This document shows, piece after piece, positions 34,036-43,870 of a stretch of 64,000 nt of DNA. The number at the start of each line of letters is the position of its first letter. Position 1 is the first letter of the stretch. Both the position numbers and the translations under genes were made by a program. The notes beneath the pieces were generated by a model. It was given only the letters and a program-made list of their open reading frames with translations. It made no database searches and was not told the DNA's origin. The DNA is from Hymenobacter sp. DG25B (GTDB lineage Bacteria; Bacteroidota; Bacteroidia; Cytophagales; Hymenobacteraceae): NCBI RefSeq assembly GCF_000801315.1, contig NZ_CP010054.1:3038001-3102000 (forward strand). The letters are read 5' to 3'.

Positions 34036-36243
34036 CTACGAGGCAAAGCGCTCCACCTGCAAAACGCCGTTTACCTTCGCCAGACGCTGCATTAGCTTGT
34101 TCAGGTGGTCGGTGTCGTTCACGAAAACCATGATCTGCCCTTCAAACAGACCGTCATCAGAGTCGATGGTGATGGAGCGCATATTCACTTTCAGGGAGTT
34201 GGAAATGATTTTGGTAACGTCATTTACCAGTCCTACCCTATCGGAGCCTTTGATGCGAATACCGGCCAGGAAAGCCAACTCCAGCTGGTCCGTCCATTTG
34301 GCGCGCACAATGCGGTTGCCGTAGTTCGACATCAGTTCCACGGCTTTGGGGCAGGAAGTGCGGTGAATAACGATGCCTTTTTCGGTTTCAAAGCCGAACA
34401 CATCATCACCGGGAATGGGGTTGCAGCAGGGCGCGATGGTGTAGTCGAACTTCTCGGTCTGCTCTCCGATAACCAGCAGGTTGGCATTTACGCCCCGGAT
34501 TTTCTGCACTTCGTGGTCGAAGGCTTTAGGCTCCAGCATGGAAGGCACGCGCGGCAGCTCTACGGCCGGGTCGAAGATGCTTTCCTTGATTTCGCGGCCG
34601 TCAATCTGTCCAATGGCCAGGCGGTAGTAGAAATCCTGTAGGTTATAGGTGTTGAAATGCGCCAGCAGCCGGTTCAGGTTGTCCTGCGTGGATTCGATAC
34701 CGAGCATTTCCAGCCGCTTTTCTACCAGAAAGCGGCCGTCTTCGGATTTGCTGCGCTTGTCGTCGCGGAGGTAATCCTTGATTTTGGAGCGGGCCTTGGA
34801 GGTAATGACGTATTTGAGCCATTCCTCAGTAGGGCGCTGCTTCTGGGAAGTCAGGATTTCTACCTGGTCGCCGTTGTGGAGCTGGTAGCTGAGCGGCTGC
34901 AGCTTCTGGTTTACTTTGGCACCCAAGCACTGCAAGCCAATGTGCGTGTGAATATCAAAGGCAAAATCCAGCGCCGTGGCTTTATCGGGCAGGATGATAA
35001 GCTTGCCTTTGGGCGTAAAGGCGTAAACCTCCTTCACGAAGAGGTTTTGGCGGAACTCGTCCATGAACTCCAGGGCGCTGGAGTTATTGGTTTCGAGCAT
35101 CTCACGCACCTTATTTATCCAGGCCTCCAAGCTCGACTCGGGCAATATGGAGCCGGTGTCTTTGTATTTCCAGTGGGCGGCGTAGCCTTTCTCGGCAATA
35201 TCGTCCATGCGGCGCGAGCGGATCTGCACTTCTACCCACTGGCCCGTGCGGGACATAACGGTGGTATGCAGGCTTTCGTAGCCGTTGGCTTTGGGCGTGC
35301 TCACCCAGTCGCGGAGGCGGTCGGGGTTGGGCTGGTAAAAATCCGTTACCACGGAGTATACCTGCCAGCAGGCCGCTTTTTCCTGCTCAAAGGGTACATC
35401 CAGAATAATTCGAATGGCAAACAGGTCATACACCTCATCGAAGGTGATGTTCTGCTTGCGCATCTTTTTCAGAATGGAATAGATGCTTTTGGGCCGGCCT
35501 TTGATTTCGTAGCTGAAGCCCTGGGCTTTCAGCTCGTCGTCAATGGGCATCACAAACTCCTTAATAAAGCGGTTGCGGGCGCTGCGGCTCTGGCGCACCT
35601 TCGTCACCAGCTCGTTGTACACCTCCGTATCGGTGTATTTCAGATACAGGTCTTCCAGCTCGCTTTTAATGGCGTACAGGCCCAGGCGGTGGGCCAGCGG
35701 CGCGTAGAGGTAAATGGTTTCGGAAGCAATTTTAAGCTGCTTGTGGCGCGGCATCGAGTCGAGCGTCCGCATGTTGTGCAGACGGTCGGCTATTTTGATG
35801 AGGATGACGCGCACATCTTCCGAGAGCGTGAGCAGCATCTTGCGGAAGTTTTCAGCCTGCTCGGAGGTGCCATACTCGAAAACGCCCGAAATTTTGGTGA
35901 GGCCGTCTACAATGCGGGCCACTTTGCTGCCGAACTCGCGCTCTACGTCGGCAATTTCCCAGGTAGTATCCTCTACCACATCGTGCAGCAGCGCCGCCAC
36001 AATGCTGGTAGTACCCAGCCCGATTTCCTCTACCACAATCTGCGCTACGGCCAGCGGGTGCAGGATATAAGGCTCCCCGGACTTGCGGCGCATGTCCTTG
36101 TGGGCATCCAGGGAAGTATTGAAGGCCTTTTTAATCAGCTTGGCATCGTTGCCGTGCAAATAGGGTTTGGCGGTGCGAAGCAGGCGGCGGTAGGCGCGCA
36201 GAATTTCGTTGCGTTCTACCTCGGGGTCTATGTGAGTGGCCAT
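34036..36243 (-). CDS. Bifunctional (p)ppGpp synthetase/hydrolase, RelA/SpoT family
   Basis: A 735-aa long-form Rel protein of the stringent response. An N-terminal HD hydrolase domain has intact HDVVEDT (His87-Asp88), so degradation of (p)ppGpp is expected. The synthetase domain has GRPKSIYSILKKM and FDEVYDLFAIRII. The TGS domain (about 395-455, KEVYAFTPKGKLIILPDKATALDFA), a helical/zinc-finger-like region (CCNPIPGD) and a C-terminal ACT domain complete it. It makes ppGpp on ribosome stalling and would act on the multi-promoter rRNA operon nearby only indirectly. ATG 36243 (MATHIDPEVERN) is preferred over 36267. Gap of 138 bp to fur, AT-rich, no terminator seen. Confidence 0.96.
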   Translation of the reverse strand: MATHIDPEVERNEILRAYRRLLRTAKPYLHGNDAKLIKKAFNTSLDAHKDMRRKSGEPYILHPLAVAQIVVEEIGLGTTSIVAALLHDVVEDTTWEIADVEREFGSKVARIVDGLTKISGVFEYGTSEQAENFRKMLLTLSEDVRVILIKIADRLHNMRTLDSMPRHKQLKIASETIYLYAPLAHRLGLYAIKSELEDLYLKYTDTEVYNELVTKVRQSRSARNRFIKEFVMPIDDELKAQGFSYEIKGRPKSIYSILKKMRKQNITFDEVYDLFAIRIILDVPFEQEKAACWQVYSVVTDFYQPNPDRLRDWVSTPKANGYESLHTTVMSRTGQWVEVQIRSRRMDDIAEKGYAAHWKYKDTGSILPESSLEAWINKVREMLETNNSSALEFMDEFRQNLFVKEVYAFTPKGKLIILPDKATALDFAFDIHTHIGLQCLGAKVNQKLQPLSYQLHNGDQVEILTSQKQRPTEEWLKYVITSKARSKIKDYLRDDKRSKSEDGRFLVEKRLEMLGIESTQDNLNRLLAHFNTYNLQDFYYRLAIGQIDGREIKESIFDPAVELPRVPSMLEPKAFDHEVQKIRGVNANLLVIGEQTEKFDYTIAPCCNPIPGDDVFGFETEKGIVIHRTSCPKAVELMSNYGNRIVRAKWTDQLELAFLAGIRIKGSDRVGLVNDVTKIISNSLKVNMRSITIDSDDGLFEGQIMVFVNDTDHLNKLMQRLAKVNGVLQVERFAS

Positions 36244-36385
36244 GTATGCGGAGCGGTACCGGGGCACCGCGGAAAGACTAGGAATGCGAAAGTACGAATC
36301 CGGAGCCGGGTTTCGGGCGGCAACCGGCTGAAATAGGGCCCTTTGCCGCTATCTGTACATACTACGCACACATTTACCGAAAGCG

Positions 36386-36416
36386 TTTGAATTTCCGACC
36401 AGCTTGCGTAGCTTTG
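36386..36416 (+). promoter_or_regulatory. Promoter for tRNA-Leu
   Basis: TTTG (36386-36389), 19-bp spacer and TAGCTTTG (36409-36416) match the Bacteroidota consensus well. The tRNA starts 27 bp downstream. Confidence 0.7.
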
Positions 36417-36442
36417 CGGCCCCGAGGCAAACGGCCTCGCAC

Positions 36443-36524
36443 GCGGATGTGGCGAAATTGGTAGACGTGCCAGACTTAGGATCTGGTGCCGCAAGGCGTG
36501 TGGGTTCGAGTCCCTCCATCCGCA
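36443..36524 (+). tRNA. tRNA-Leu (anticodon TAG)
   Basis: Begins GCGGATGTGGCGAAATTGG, anticodon loop ACTTAGGAT with TAG, a class II variable arm (TGCCGCAAGGCGT) and T arm GGTTCGAGTCC. The acceptor stem closes with CATCCGC and discriminator A at 36524. CCA is not encoded. 82 nt. Confidence 0.96.
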
Positions 36525-36555
36525 CAAAGTATTTTTCTTCCCTCCTCTCATACCC

Positions 36556-36584
36556 TCAACCCAACCAGTTGGGGGTTTGTTTTT
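36556..36584 (+). terminator. Terminator after tRNA-Leu
   Basis: Stem around CCCAACcaGTTGGG followed by GGTTTGTTTTT, 32 bp after the tRNA. Confidence 0.6.
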
Positions 36585-36670
36585 CAAGGACGTCCTGCAT
36601 GCGTAGGAACGGACGTCTGACCAGGCTGAAGCTTACGCATTCTTACGTTTACCCTTAACCGACGACCGTT

Positions 36671-38002
36671 TTGGACATTACCCTTAACAAGAACGACGAC
36701 CAGCTGAGTGCCATCCTGACAGTAAAACTCACGGAGGCTGACTATGCTCCCGCCGTAGAGAGCCAGCTGAAGGAATACAGCAAAAAAGCGCAGATCAAAG
36801 GCTTCCGCCCGGGTAAAGTGCCCGTTGCGCTGGTACGCAAGATGTACGGCAAGAGCATTCTGGCCGATGAGCTGAATAGCATGCTGAGCAAAGCGGTAGA
36901 CGGCTACATCAAGGAGAACAACATCAAAATTCTGGGCGAGCCCCTGCCCGTAGCTACGAACGTAGATTTCGACTCCCAGAAAGAGTTTGAATTCCCCTTC
37001 GAGCTGGGCCTGCTGCCCGATTTCGAGCTGCCCGCCGACCAGGCTATTTCCGTAGACCGCCACAAGGTAGACCTCGACGAGGCCACCCTGCAGGAAACCT
37101 ACGACCAGATTGGCCGCCAGTTTGGCGAAACCACCAACCCCGAGTCATCCGAAGCCAGCGACTACCTGTTTGGTAAGCTGAAGAAGGCTGATGAGGAAGG
37201 TGAAGGCCGCGCCGTGCTGCTGCCCATCAATAAAGTAACCAACGGTGCTGACAAGTTTGTAGGCGTAAAGCCCGGCGACTCTATCACCTTTGATCTGAAA
37301 GATGCTTTCGGGGGCGATGCTTCGGCTATTGCCAACTTCTCGGGCATGACCAAGGATGAGGCCAAGGAAGTAAGCGGCGAGTACGTGCTGAACGTGGAGA
37401 AAATCACGCGCACGGCCCACGCTGAGCACAACCAGGACCTGTTCGACAAAGTGTTCGGCAAAGACGCGGTGACTTCGAAAGAAGATTTCGACGCGAAAGT
37501 GCGCGGCACGGTGCAGGAAAACTACGACCGGGAGTCGGACAATCTGGTGAACCGTCAGATCATCGACAAGCTGATTGATTCGGTTTCTATTGAAGTACCC
37601 AAGGAATTCTTCAAGAAGTGGCTGCTGCGTGCCAACGAAGGCAAGCTGACCGCCGAGCAGGTGGAAGAGCACTACAATGACTATGAGCGCGAGCTGAAAT
37701 GGTCCATGATCCGCAACAAAGTAGTTGAGGAACAGGGCCTGAAGGTTTCAAACGACGAAATCATTGACCGCACCCTGGAGAAAATCATGGGCCAGTTTAA
37801 CCTGCCCGAGGTAACCGACGAGATGCGCGAGTCGATGCGTGGTTTCGCTGACAACTACCTGCGTCAGGAAAACGGCAAAAACTACGTAAACGAGTACGAA
37901 GCCATTCTGGCAGAGAAAGTACTTGAAAACCTCCGCGGCAAAGTTGTTGTTAACGACAAACCGATTTCGGCTGAGGACTTCCGCAATCAGGCAGCGAGCT
38001 AA
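36671..38002 (+). CDS. tig: Trigger factor (ribosome-associated chaperone)
   Basis: A 443-aa chaperone that binds ribosomes at the nascent-chain exit. The N-terminal ribosome-binding domain has the signature loop [16 protein letters not shown] (about residues 40-55). A central part (about 150-240) corresponds to the peptidyl-prolyl isomerase region but is poorly conserved, as in other Bacteroidota. The C-terminal helical cradle (about 260-440) is Lys/Glu rich. The start is TTG 36671 ([11 protein letters not shown]), with no upstream ATG in frame. It is followed by a strong terminator and then clpP and clpX, the usual arrangement of this protein quality-control cluster. Confidence 0.95.
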   Translation: MDITLNKNDDQLSAILTVKLTEADYAPAVESQLKEYSKKAQIKGFRPGKVPVALVRKMYGKSILADELNSMLSKAVDGYIKENNIKILGEPLPVATNVDFDSQKEFEFPFELGLLPDFELPADQAISVDRHKVDLDEATLQETYDQIGRQFGETTNPESSEASDYLFGKLKKADEEGEGRAVLLPINKVTNGADKFVGVKPGDSITFDLKDAFGGDASAIANFSGMTKDEAKEVSGEYVLNVEKITRTAHAEHNQDLFDKVFGKDAVTSKEDFDAKVRGTVQENYDRESDNLVNRQIIDKLIDSVSIEVPKEFFKKWLLRANEGKLTAEQVEEHYNDYERELKWSMIRNKVVEEQGLKVSNDEIIDRTLEKIMGQFNLPEVTDEMRESMRGFADNYLRQENGKNYVNEYEAILAEKVLENLRGKVVVNDKPISAEDFRNQAAS

Positions 38003-38026
38003 TCCCTCACCGCCCGGTTTTCAAAC

Positions 38027-38067
38027 CAACAAAAAAGCCCTTACTTGCCGTATGGGCTTTTTTGTTG
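38027..38067 (+). terminator. Terminator after tig
   Basis: Perfect 14-bp arms (CAACAAAAAAGCCC at 38027-38040, complement at 38054-38067). Confidence 0.9.
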
Positions 38068-38111
38068 CCCGTCGGTTTCGCTTTAACACATCTACTTCCC
38101 TCTTTTCTATC

Positions 38112-38822
38112 ATGCTGAATAAACAAGAATTCCGCAAGTTTGCCGTGAAGGGCCAGGGCCTCAGCGGCCTGGGTGTTGACCAATATCTGCAACACGTGGA
38201 AGGCCAGGTGCGCGGCGGCCTGATTATGCCTACGGGCATGACCCGCTCCGTAATTGAGGAACGCCCCACGCGCTTTGCTGAAATTGACGTTTTCTCCCGC
38301 CTGATCATGGACCGCATCGTGTTCCTGGGTACGGCCGTGGACGACTATATTGCCAACATCATTACGGCCCAGCTGCTGTTTCTGGAGTCCGTGGATGCCA
38401 AGAAAGACATCCTGCTGTACATCAACTCGCCCGGTGGCTCGGTATATGCCGGCCTGGGTATTTATGACACCATGCAGTATGTGAACCCCGACGTGGCTAC
38501 CATCTGCACTGGCTTGGCGGCTTCTATGGGTGCTGTACTGCTGGCCGGCGGTGCCAAAGACAAACGCTCGGCCCTCCCCCATGCCCGCGTCATGATTCAC
38601 CAGCCCTCAGGTGGTGCGCAGGGCCAGTCGTCGGATATCGAAATTACGGCCCGCGAGATTCTGAAGCTCAAGAAAGAGCTCTACGACATTCTGGCGCAGC
38701 ACACCGGCAAAACTTACCAGGAAATTCACGACAACTCGGACCGTGACTACTGGATGCGCGCCGACGAAGCCAAGGAGTACGGCCTGATTGACGAAGTGCT
38801 GGAGAAGAAGTCGGCTGCGTAA
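38112..38822 (+). CDS. clpP: ATP-dependent Clp protease proteolytic subunit
   Basis: A 236-aa serine peptidase forming the tetradecameric degradation chamber used with ClpX. The catalytic Ser138 is in [10 protein letters not shown], His163 in [10 protein letters not shown] and Asp212 in NSDRDYWM, giving a full catalytic triad. The N-terminal ~40 residues ([19 protein letters not shown]) form a propeptide-like extension longer than in E. coli ClpP (14 residues), which may be processed. ATG 38112 is used, because the open frame extends back into the tig terminator. Located between tig and clpX, each with its own terminator. Confidence 0.97.
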   Translation: MLNKQEFRKFAVKGQGLSGLGVDQYLQHVEGQVRGGLIMPTGMTRSVIEERPTRFAEIDVFSRLIMDRIVFLGTAVDDYIANIITAQLLFLESVDAKKDILLYINSPGGSVYAGLGIYDTMQYVNPDVATICTGLAASMGAVLLAGGAKDKRSALPHARVMIHQPSGGAQGQSSDIEITAREILKLKKELYDILAQHTGKTYQEIHDNSDRDYWMRADEAKEYGLIDEVLEKKSAA

Positions 38823-38881
38823 GCTGATTTTCATCACCTGTATGAGAGGCTTTTTCCTCCTGTATCAGACCCAGACTATAT

Positions 38882-38927
38882 AAAAAAAGCCCGCTATTGG
38901 CCTGAAAACCAATGGTGGGCTTTTTTT
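38882..38927 (+). terminator. Terminator after clpP
   Basis: Stem AAAAAAAGCCCgctATTGG with complement CCAATggtGGGCTTTTTTT (38882-38900 and 38909-38927), 8-nt loop. Confidence 0.9.
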
Positions 38928-38989
38928 CTTTATAGTAGAAAGGTGCTGAGTCGGCACTTTTTTTCGTGCAGAGGGCGTTTCCGTTTTCG

Positions 38990-38997
38990 TACCTTTG
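38990..38997 (+). promoter_or_regulatory. -7 promoter element for clpX
   Basis: TACCTTTG, exact consensus match, 58 bp before the clpX ATG. This implies that clpX can be transcribed separately from clpP. Confidence 0.55.
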
Positions 38998-39055
38998 GGC
39001 CTGCTCCCTGAAAAGCGGAGCAAACTATCCCCCTATCCTGAGAGTCCTTCAACCA

Positions 39056-40279
39056 ATGGCAGATATCACGTGCTCCTTCTGCGGTAAGAGCAAAAAAGAC
39101 GTCTCGGTCATGATTTCCGGCATTAACGCCCACATCTGCGAGCGGTGTGTGGGTCAGGCCCAGCAAATCCTGAACGAGGAGAATAAGATTCGGTCGAACT
39201 CGAAAGCGCCGAAGTTCAACCTCGTGAAGCCGCGCGAGATGAAGGAGTACCTGGATCAGTATGTAGTGGGTCAGGACGAAGCCAAAAAGGTAATGTCCGT
39301 GGCTGTGTACAACCACTACAAGCGCCTGATGCAGAAACCGCAGAAGGATGATGTGGTGATTGAGAAATCTAACATCATTATGGTGGGTGAAACCGGTACC
39401 GGCAAAACCTTCCTCACGCGCATGCTGGCCAACATTCTGCAGGTTCCCTTCTGCATTGCCGATGCCACGGTACTGACCGAGGCCGGCTACGTAGGCGAAG
39501 ACGTGGAAAGCATTCTGACGCGCCTGCTGCAGGCCGCCGACTATAATGTAGAAGCCGCGGAGCGCGGCATCGTCTACATCGACGAAATCGACAAGATTGC
39601 CCGCAAGAGCGACAACCCCAGCATTACGCGCGACGTGAGCGGCGAGGGTGTGCAGCAGGCTATGTTGAAGCTACTGGAAGGCACCACCGTAAACGTGCCC
39701 CCGCACGGCGGCCGCAAGCACCCCGAGCAGAAGATGATTACGGTGAACACTGAGAACATTCTGTTCATCTGCGGCGGCGCCTTCGTAGGCATTGAGCGCA
39801 TTATCAAAAGCCGTCTGAACACGAAGCCCATGGGCTTTGCCAAAACGCAGCTGGAAGAGAAGATTGATACCGACAACTTCCTGCGCTACGTAACGGCCAT
39901 GGACCTGAAGGCCTTCGGTCTGATTCCGGAGCTGATTGGTCGCCTGCCCGTGCTCACGCACCTCAACCCGCTGGACCACGCCACTCTGCGCAAAATCCTG
40001 ACGGAGCCCAAGAACTCTATTGTGAAGCAGTACCAGCGCCTCTTTGAGATGGAAGGCGTGGAGCTCACCTTCTCGGAAGAAGCCCTGGAGTATATTGTGG
40101 TGAAAGCCGATGAGTACCGCCTGGGTGCCCGCGGCCTGCGCAGCATCTGCGAAAGCATCATGACGGATGCCATGTTCGATATGCCTTCGGAAGAAGGCGT
40201 GAAAGAGCTGGTAATTGACGTGGAATATGCCCGCAGCAAGTTTGAAAGTTCACCTTTGAAGCAATTGCGCGCAGCGTAA
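39056..40279 (+). CDS. clpX: ATP-dependent Clp protease ATP-binding subunit ClpX
   Basis: A 407-aa AAA+ unfoldase that feeds tagged substrates to ClpP. The N-terminal zinc-binding domain has Cys6, Cys9, Cys28 and Cys31. Walker A is GETGTGKT (111-118), Walker B is [10 protein letters not shown] (around 180), and a sensor-2 type [10 protein letters not shown] lies near the C terminus. The IGF-type ClpP-contact loop is present in variant form near residue 250. The frame is open upstream to 38966, but the promoter at 38990 and the conserved [10 protein letters not shown] fix ATG 39056. Confidence 0.98.
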   Translation: MADITCSFCGKSKKDVSVMISGINAHICERCVGQAQQILNEENKIRSNSKAPKFNLVKPREMKEYLDQYVVGQDEAKKVMSVAVYNHYKRLMQKPQKDDVVIEKSNIIMVGETGTGKTFLTRMLANILQVPFCIADATVLTEAGYVGEDVESILTRLLQAADYNVEAAERGIVYIDEIDKIARKSDNPSITRDVSGEGVQQAMLKLLEGTTVNVPPHGGRKHPEQKMITVNTENILFICGGAFVGIERIIKSRLNTKPMGFAKTQLEEKIDTDNFLRYVTAMDLKAFGLIPELIGRLPVLTHLNPLDHATLRKILTEPKNSIVKQYQRLFEMEGVELTFSEEALEYIVVKADEYRLGARGLRSICESIMTDAMFDMPSEEGVKELVIDVEYARSKFESSPLKQLRAA

Positions 40280-40291
40280 ACTGGTTATAGA

Positions 40292-40343
40292 ATTAAAAAG
40301 GAAAGCCCCAGCAGATTATTCTGCCGGGGCTTTCCTTTTTAAT
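40292..40343 (+). terminator. Terminator after clpX
   Basis: Long stem: ATTAAAAAGGAAAGCCCC-a-GCAG pairing with CTGC-c-GGGGCTTTCCTTTTTAAT, 6-nt loop. Strong and symmetrical. Confidence 0.9.
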
Positions 40344-40735
40344 GGTCTTTCCTGAAGGGGGTTGCGGACCGTTGTGCAAAAGCAGCCCAAAGCACGTCAT
40401 GTTTCGCACTACTCTGTATGACGTCCGAAGTTCGATAACAAGCATAAACAGCCCATCCTATGGGCTGTTTATAGCCAGATTAAGCTCTAATCGTTTTCTA
40501 ATATCTCTTTAACCAAAATCTAATAAGCTTATAATCTGGCTTTAATTCCGGCCATTGGGTTGGGCTCTACCTTTGTAGCAGAAAAATAACCTCATGATTC
40601 CGAAGCACCTGCTGCCCGCGGAATTGCCCTAGAAGCCTCTGCTTCGCGCACGGGCGGCGCTACGCCGCTGGTCGGGGCTGCTCTTCCTGCCTGCCGTTTT
40701 ACCGCTTCGCTGCTTTTGGCAGCGCCGGAATCCTC
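40344..40735. other. Intergenic region clpX / SulP-carbonic anhydrase gene
   Basis: It contains a perfect 13-bp inverted repeat with a 3-nt loop (ATAAACAGCCCAT, 40444-40456; complement 40460-40472). A -7 element TACCTTTG lies at 40568-40575 (plus strand). A 12-codon frame at 40594 (MIPKHLLPAELP, then stop) lies downstream of that promoter. From about 40630 the sequence is GC-rich and codes in frame for a short RR- and L-rich stretch with no recognised domain. Confidence 0.45.
40568..40575 (+). promoter_or_regulatory. -7 promoter element for the SulP-CA gene
   Basis: TACCTTTG, exact match to the -7 consensus, leaving a leader of about 155 nt before ATG 40736. Confidence 0.5.
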
Positions 40736-43129
40736 ATGCCATTTTCAAAGCCTATGTCTACTACAACTGAAAAACGCAGCACCTGGGATTTTTCTTACTT
40801 CAAAAGTGACCTCCAGGGTGGCCTCGTATCGTTTTTGGTGGCGGTGCCGCTGTGCCTGGGCATAGCACTGGCCTCGGGCGCACCTCTCTTTTCCGGCATT
40901 ATTGCCGGTATTGTGGGCGGCTTGGTGGTGGGTGCCCTCAGCCGGTCGGCGGTGAGTATATCGGGGCCGGAAGCAGGCCTGATTATGGTGGTGCTGAGCG
41001 GGCTGGAGGTACTGGGTTCGTTTGAGGTGTTGCAGCTGGCTATTTGCGTGGCGGGCGTGATGCAGGTAATTCTGGGCCTGTTGCGGGCCGGCATCATCAG
41101 CAACTTCTTCCCCTCCTCGGTCATTAAAGGAATGCTGGCGGCTATCGGCATCATTCTCATTTTAAAACAGATTCCGCATATTCTGGGCTACGATGCCGAT
41201 GCGGTAGAGTCGTTGGCGCTGTTTCCCTGGACGGGCGGCAACATAAGGGCGCTGCTGACGCACGCCATAGAGGAGTTTAACCCCACGGCGCTGGTTATTG
41301 CGCTGGCCAGCCTGACGGTATTGCTGGTCTGGGAACGGCCCTTTTTCCGCGCCAATCCGGTGCTGGCCAAAATTCCGGCGGCGCTGGTGGTGATTGTGCT
41401 GGGGCTGGGACTGAATGCCCTGGCCTACCTGCTCTACCCCGCCTATGCGCTGACGGGTACGCACCTGGTGCAGCTACCCATTCCGCACAGCATGGCCGAG
41501 TTTGCGGGCCTGTTTACCCTGCCCGATTTTTCCCAGCTCACCAACCCCAAGGTGTATACCACCGCCTTTGCCATTGCGCTGGTGGCCAGTCTGGAGGCCC
41601 TGCTGGCCATAGAGGCCACCGACGAACTGGACCCGCTGAAACGCAAAACCCCCACCAACCGCGAGTTGAAGGCCCAGGGCGCCGGCAACCTGGTCAGTGG
41701 GCTGCTGGGTGGGCTGCCCCTCACCTCGGTTATTGTGCGCAGCTCTGTGAGCATTAACGCCGGCGGGCGCACGAAGCTGGCCGCCCTGATGCACGGCAGC
41801 TTTCTGCTGCTGAGCGTGGTGCTGTTCCCGCGCCTTCTGAACATGATTCCGTGGGCCGCGCTGGCCGCTATTCTGCTGGTAACGGGCTATAAGCTGGCCC
41901 GCGTGAGCATCTTCCGCCAGCATATCCAGGCTGGCATTATGGAATTCCTGCCCTTCATTGTCACTATCGTGGCCATTCTGCTGACGGATCTGCTGATCGG
42001 TATTGGCGTGGGCGCAGCGGCAGGTATGTTCTTCATCCTGCGCGAAACCTATAAGAACGCCCACTTTTTCCACAGCTACTCGGTGCAGGGGCAGGATCAT
42101 CTGCGCATCAGTCTGGGCGAGCATGTGTCATTTCTGAATAAGGCTAGCATTATGACGGTCCTCAAGGATATTCCGGCCGATACCACGGTGGAAATTGACG
42201 GCACCAATTCCGCCTTCATCGACCGGGACGTGCTGAGCGCCATCGAGAATTTCCGCGAAACCGCCCGGCAGCGCAATATTCAGCTGGTGTTTCTGCGTAA
42301 GGGCGAGGAATACGCCCAGAATCTAGCCAAGCAGCCCCACGTAACCAGCAAGGAGGCCGACTTTGAGGCTTACTACAAGCTCTTTCAGAACAACCGCAAC
42401 TGGGTGGCCGAAAAGCTGCGGCGCAACCCGCGCTTCTTCGAAACGGCGGCCCAGCAAATTCCCAAGTTCCTGTTCATTGGCTGCTCCGACAACCACGTTT
42501 CCGTGAGTGAGATGACGGGCACGGCCCCGGGCGAGGTATTTGTGCACCGCAACGTGGCCAACCTGGTGGTTAGCACCGATCTGAACCTGATGTCGGTGCT
42601 GCAGTACGCGGTGGAAGTGCTGCAGATTCAGCACATTATTGTGTGCGGGCACTACGGCTGCCGGGGCGTGCAGGCGGCCATGCAAAGCGTGGACGCGGGC
42701 GTGGTCAGTAACTGGCTGACCAGCGTGCGCGACGTGATGCACCGCCACCAGCACGAGCTGGGCGAGCTGGAAACCGAGGAAGAGCGCTACCGCCGCCTGG
42801 TTGAACTAAACGTCATTGAGCAAGTTTACAATCTGCACCAAACTGTTACCGTGCAGAATGCTTACCAGAAATCGGCCCCCTTGCACCTGCATGGCTGGGT
42901 GTACGACATCCACGGCGGCATTATCCGCGACCTGGAGGTAGACGTGCGCCGCGACTTTGCCGAGTACGATGCCATTTTCCGCTACCAGGTGGCCCCGGAA
43001 GGGCTGCGCCGCCTGCCCGGGGAGCTGTACCAGGCCCCTTCTATCTACTCCATGAGCGCCGGGCAAGGCCGCACGCCCATCATTGCCATTCCCCCCTTCG
43101 ACTACGATAATCCGCTGGGGGTGCCGTAA
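40736..43129 (+). CDS. SulP anion transporter - STAS - beta-carbonic anhydrase fusion
   Basis: A 797-aa fusion. Residues 20-435 are a SulP membrane transporter (SGPEAGLIMVVL near 76, about ten or more helices). Residues 455-525 are a STAS domain (TTVEIDGTNSAFIDRDV). Residues 560-780 are a beta-carbonic anhydrase most like E. coli Can. The expected role is bicarbonate or sulfate uptake coupled with CO2/bicarbonate conversion at the inner face. The zinc ligands Cys583, His639 and Cys642 (CGHYGC) are intact. However, the usual CSDSR motif reads CSDNH, so the catalytic-dyad Arg is replaced by His587 while Asp585 remains. ATG 40754 is an alternative start. A two-component system follows 57 bp downstream on the same strand. 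Confidence 0.92.
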   Translation: MPFSKPMSTTTEKRSTWDFSYFKSDLQGGLVSFLVAVPLCLGIALASGAPLFSGIIAGIVGGLVVGALSRSAVSISGPEAGLIMVVLSGLEVLGSFEVLQLAICVAGVMQVILGLLRAGIISNFFPSSVIKGMLAAIGIILILKQIPHILGYDADAVESLALFPWTGGNIRALLTHAIEEFNPTALVIALASLTVLLVWERPFFRANPVLAKIPAALVVIVLGLGLNALAYLLYPAYALTGTHLVQLPIPHSMAEFAGLFTLPDFSQLTNPKVYTTAFAIALVASLEALLAIEATDELDPLKRKTPTNRELKAQGAGNLVSGLLGGLPLTSVIVRSSVSINAGGRTKLAALMHGSFLLLSVVLFPRLLNMIPWAALAAILLVTGYKLARVSIFRQHIQAGIMEFLPFIVTIVAILLTDLLIGIGVGAAAGMFFILRETYKNAHFFHSYSVQGQDHLRISLGEHVSFLNKASIMTVLKDIPADTTVEIDGTNSAFIDRDVLSAIENFRETARQRNIQLVFLRKGEEYAQNLAKQPHVTSKEADFEAYYKLFQNNRNWVAEKLRRNPRFFETAAQQIPKFLFIGCSDNHVSVSEMTGTAPGEVFVHRNVANLVVSTDLNLMSVLQYAVEVLQIQHIIVCGHYGCRGVQAAMQSVDAGVVSNWLTSVRDVMHRHQHELGELETEEERYRRLVELNVIEQVYNLHQTVTVQNAYQKSAPLHLHGWVYDIHGGIIRDLEVDVRRDFAEYDAIFRYQVAPEGLRRLPGELYQAPSIYSMSAGQGRTPIIAIPPFDYDNPLGVP

Positions 43130-43186
43130 CCCCTCGTCCCCCTGCTCGCTACAGAAACCAAAGCCCGAAAATCAACCCAAGCTGTG

Positions 43187-43867
43187 ATGAAAATATTGAT
43201 TGTAGAGGATGAGCTGAAAGTTGCCACTTTTCTGAAAAGCGGACTGGAAGACTACGGGCTGGCAGCGGCCGTAGCCCTGGATGCCACCTCGGCCCAGCGC
43301 CTGCTGGCCGCCACCGAGTACACCGCCGTAGTGCTGGACGTAAACCTGCCCGAGATGAGCGGGCTGGAGCTATGCCGCGTTATTCGCCAGCGCTACCCCA
43401 AGTTGCCGGTGCTCATGCTCACGGCCATGAGCTCTACCGACGATAAGCTGCTGGGCTTTGATGCCGGGGCCGATGACTACCTGGTCAAGCCCTATGAGTT
43501 TAACGAGCTGCTGGCCCGACTGCGGGCGCTGCACCGCCGATATGCCGTAACCACGGAAGAAAACGTGCTGAAAGTGGCCGATCTGGAGCTGAATGGCCAA
43601 AGCAAGCTAATGAAGCGCGGCGACAAGCGCATTGACCTGACCATGCGGGAGTTGGCGCTTCTGGAATATTTCATGCACAACCAGGGCCGCGCCCTCAGCC
43701 GCCTGGAAATCGTGGATAAGGTCTGGGATTTGTCGTTTGACACGGGCACCAACGTGGTGGACGTGTACGTGAACTACCTGCGCAAAAAGATTGACAAGGA
43801 TTTCACCCCCAAGCTGATTCATACGCTTAACGGCATCGGCTACATTCTGGAGGAGCGCGAGGCCTAG
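43187..43867 (+). CDS. OmpR-family response regulator
   Basis: A 226-aa transcription factor. The receiver domain has acidic pocket VEDE, phosphorylation site Asp51 (VVLDVNLPEMSG), Thr79 and Lys101 (LVKPYE), all intact. The C-terminal winged helix (about 130-225) ends with the typical NVVDVYVNYLRKKID and GIGYILEE. ATG 43187 is preferred over GTG 43184. Its stop is 3 bp from the histidine kinase gene, so the pair is co-transcribed. The location suggests control of the transporter-anhydrase gene or of envelope functions, but the target is not visible. Confidence 0.95.
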   Translation: MKILIVEDELKVATFLKSGLEDYGLAAAVALDATSAQRLLAATEYTAVVLDVNLPEMSGLELCRVIRQRYPKLPVLMLTAMSSTDDKLLGFDAGADDYLVKPYEFNELLARLRALHRRYAVTTEENVLKVADLELNGQSKLMKRGDKRIDLTMRELALLEYFMHNQGRALSRLEIVDKVWDLSFDTGTNVVDVYVNYLRKKIDKDFTPKLIHTLNGIGYILEEREA

Positions 43868-43870
43868 CGT

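Noticed and set aside
34657..36336. 559-codon plus-strand frame antisense to relA/spoT
   Set aside because: Complete Rel protein on the opposite strand; no domain in this frame.
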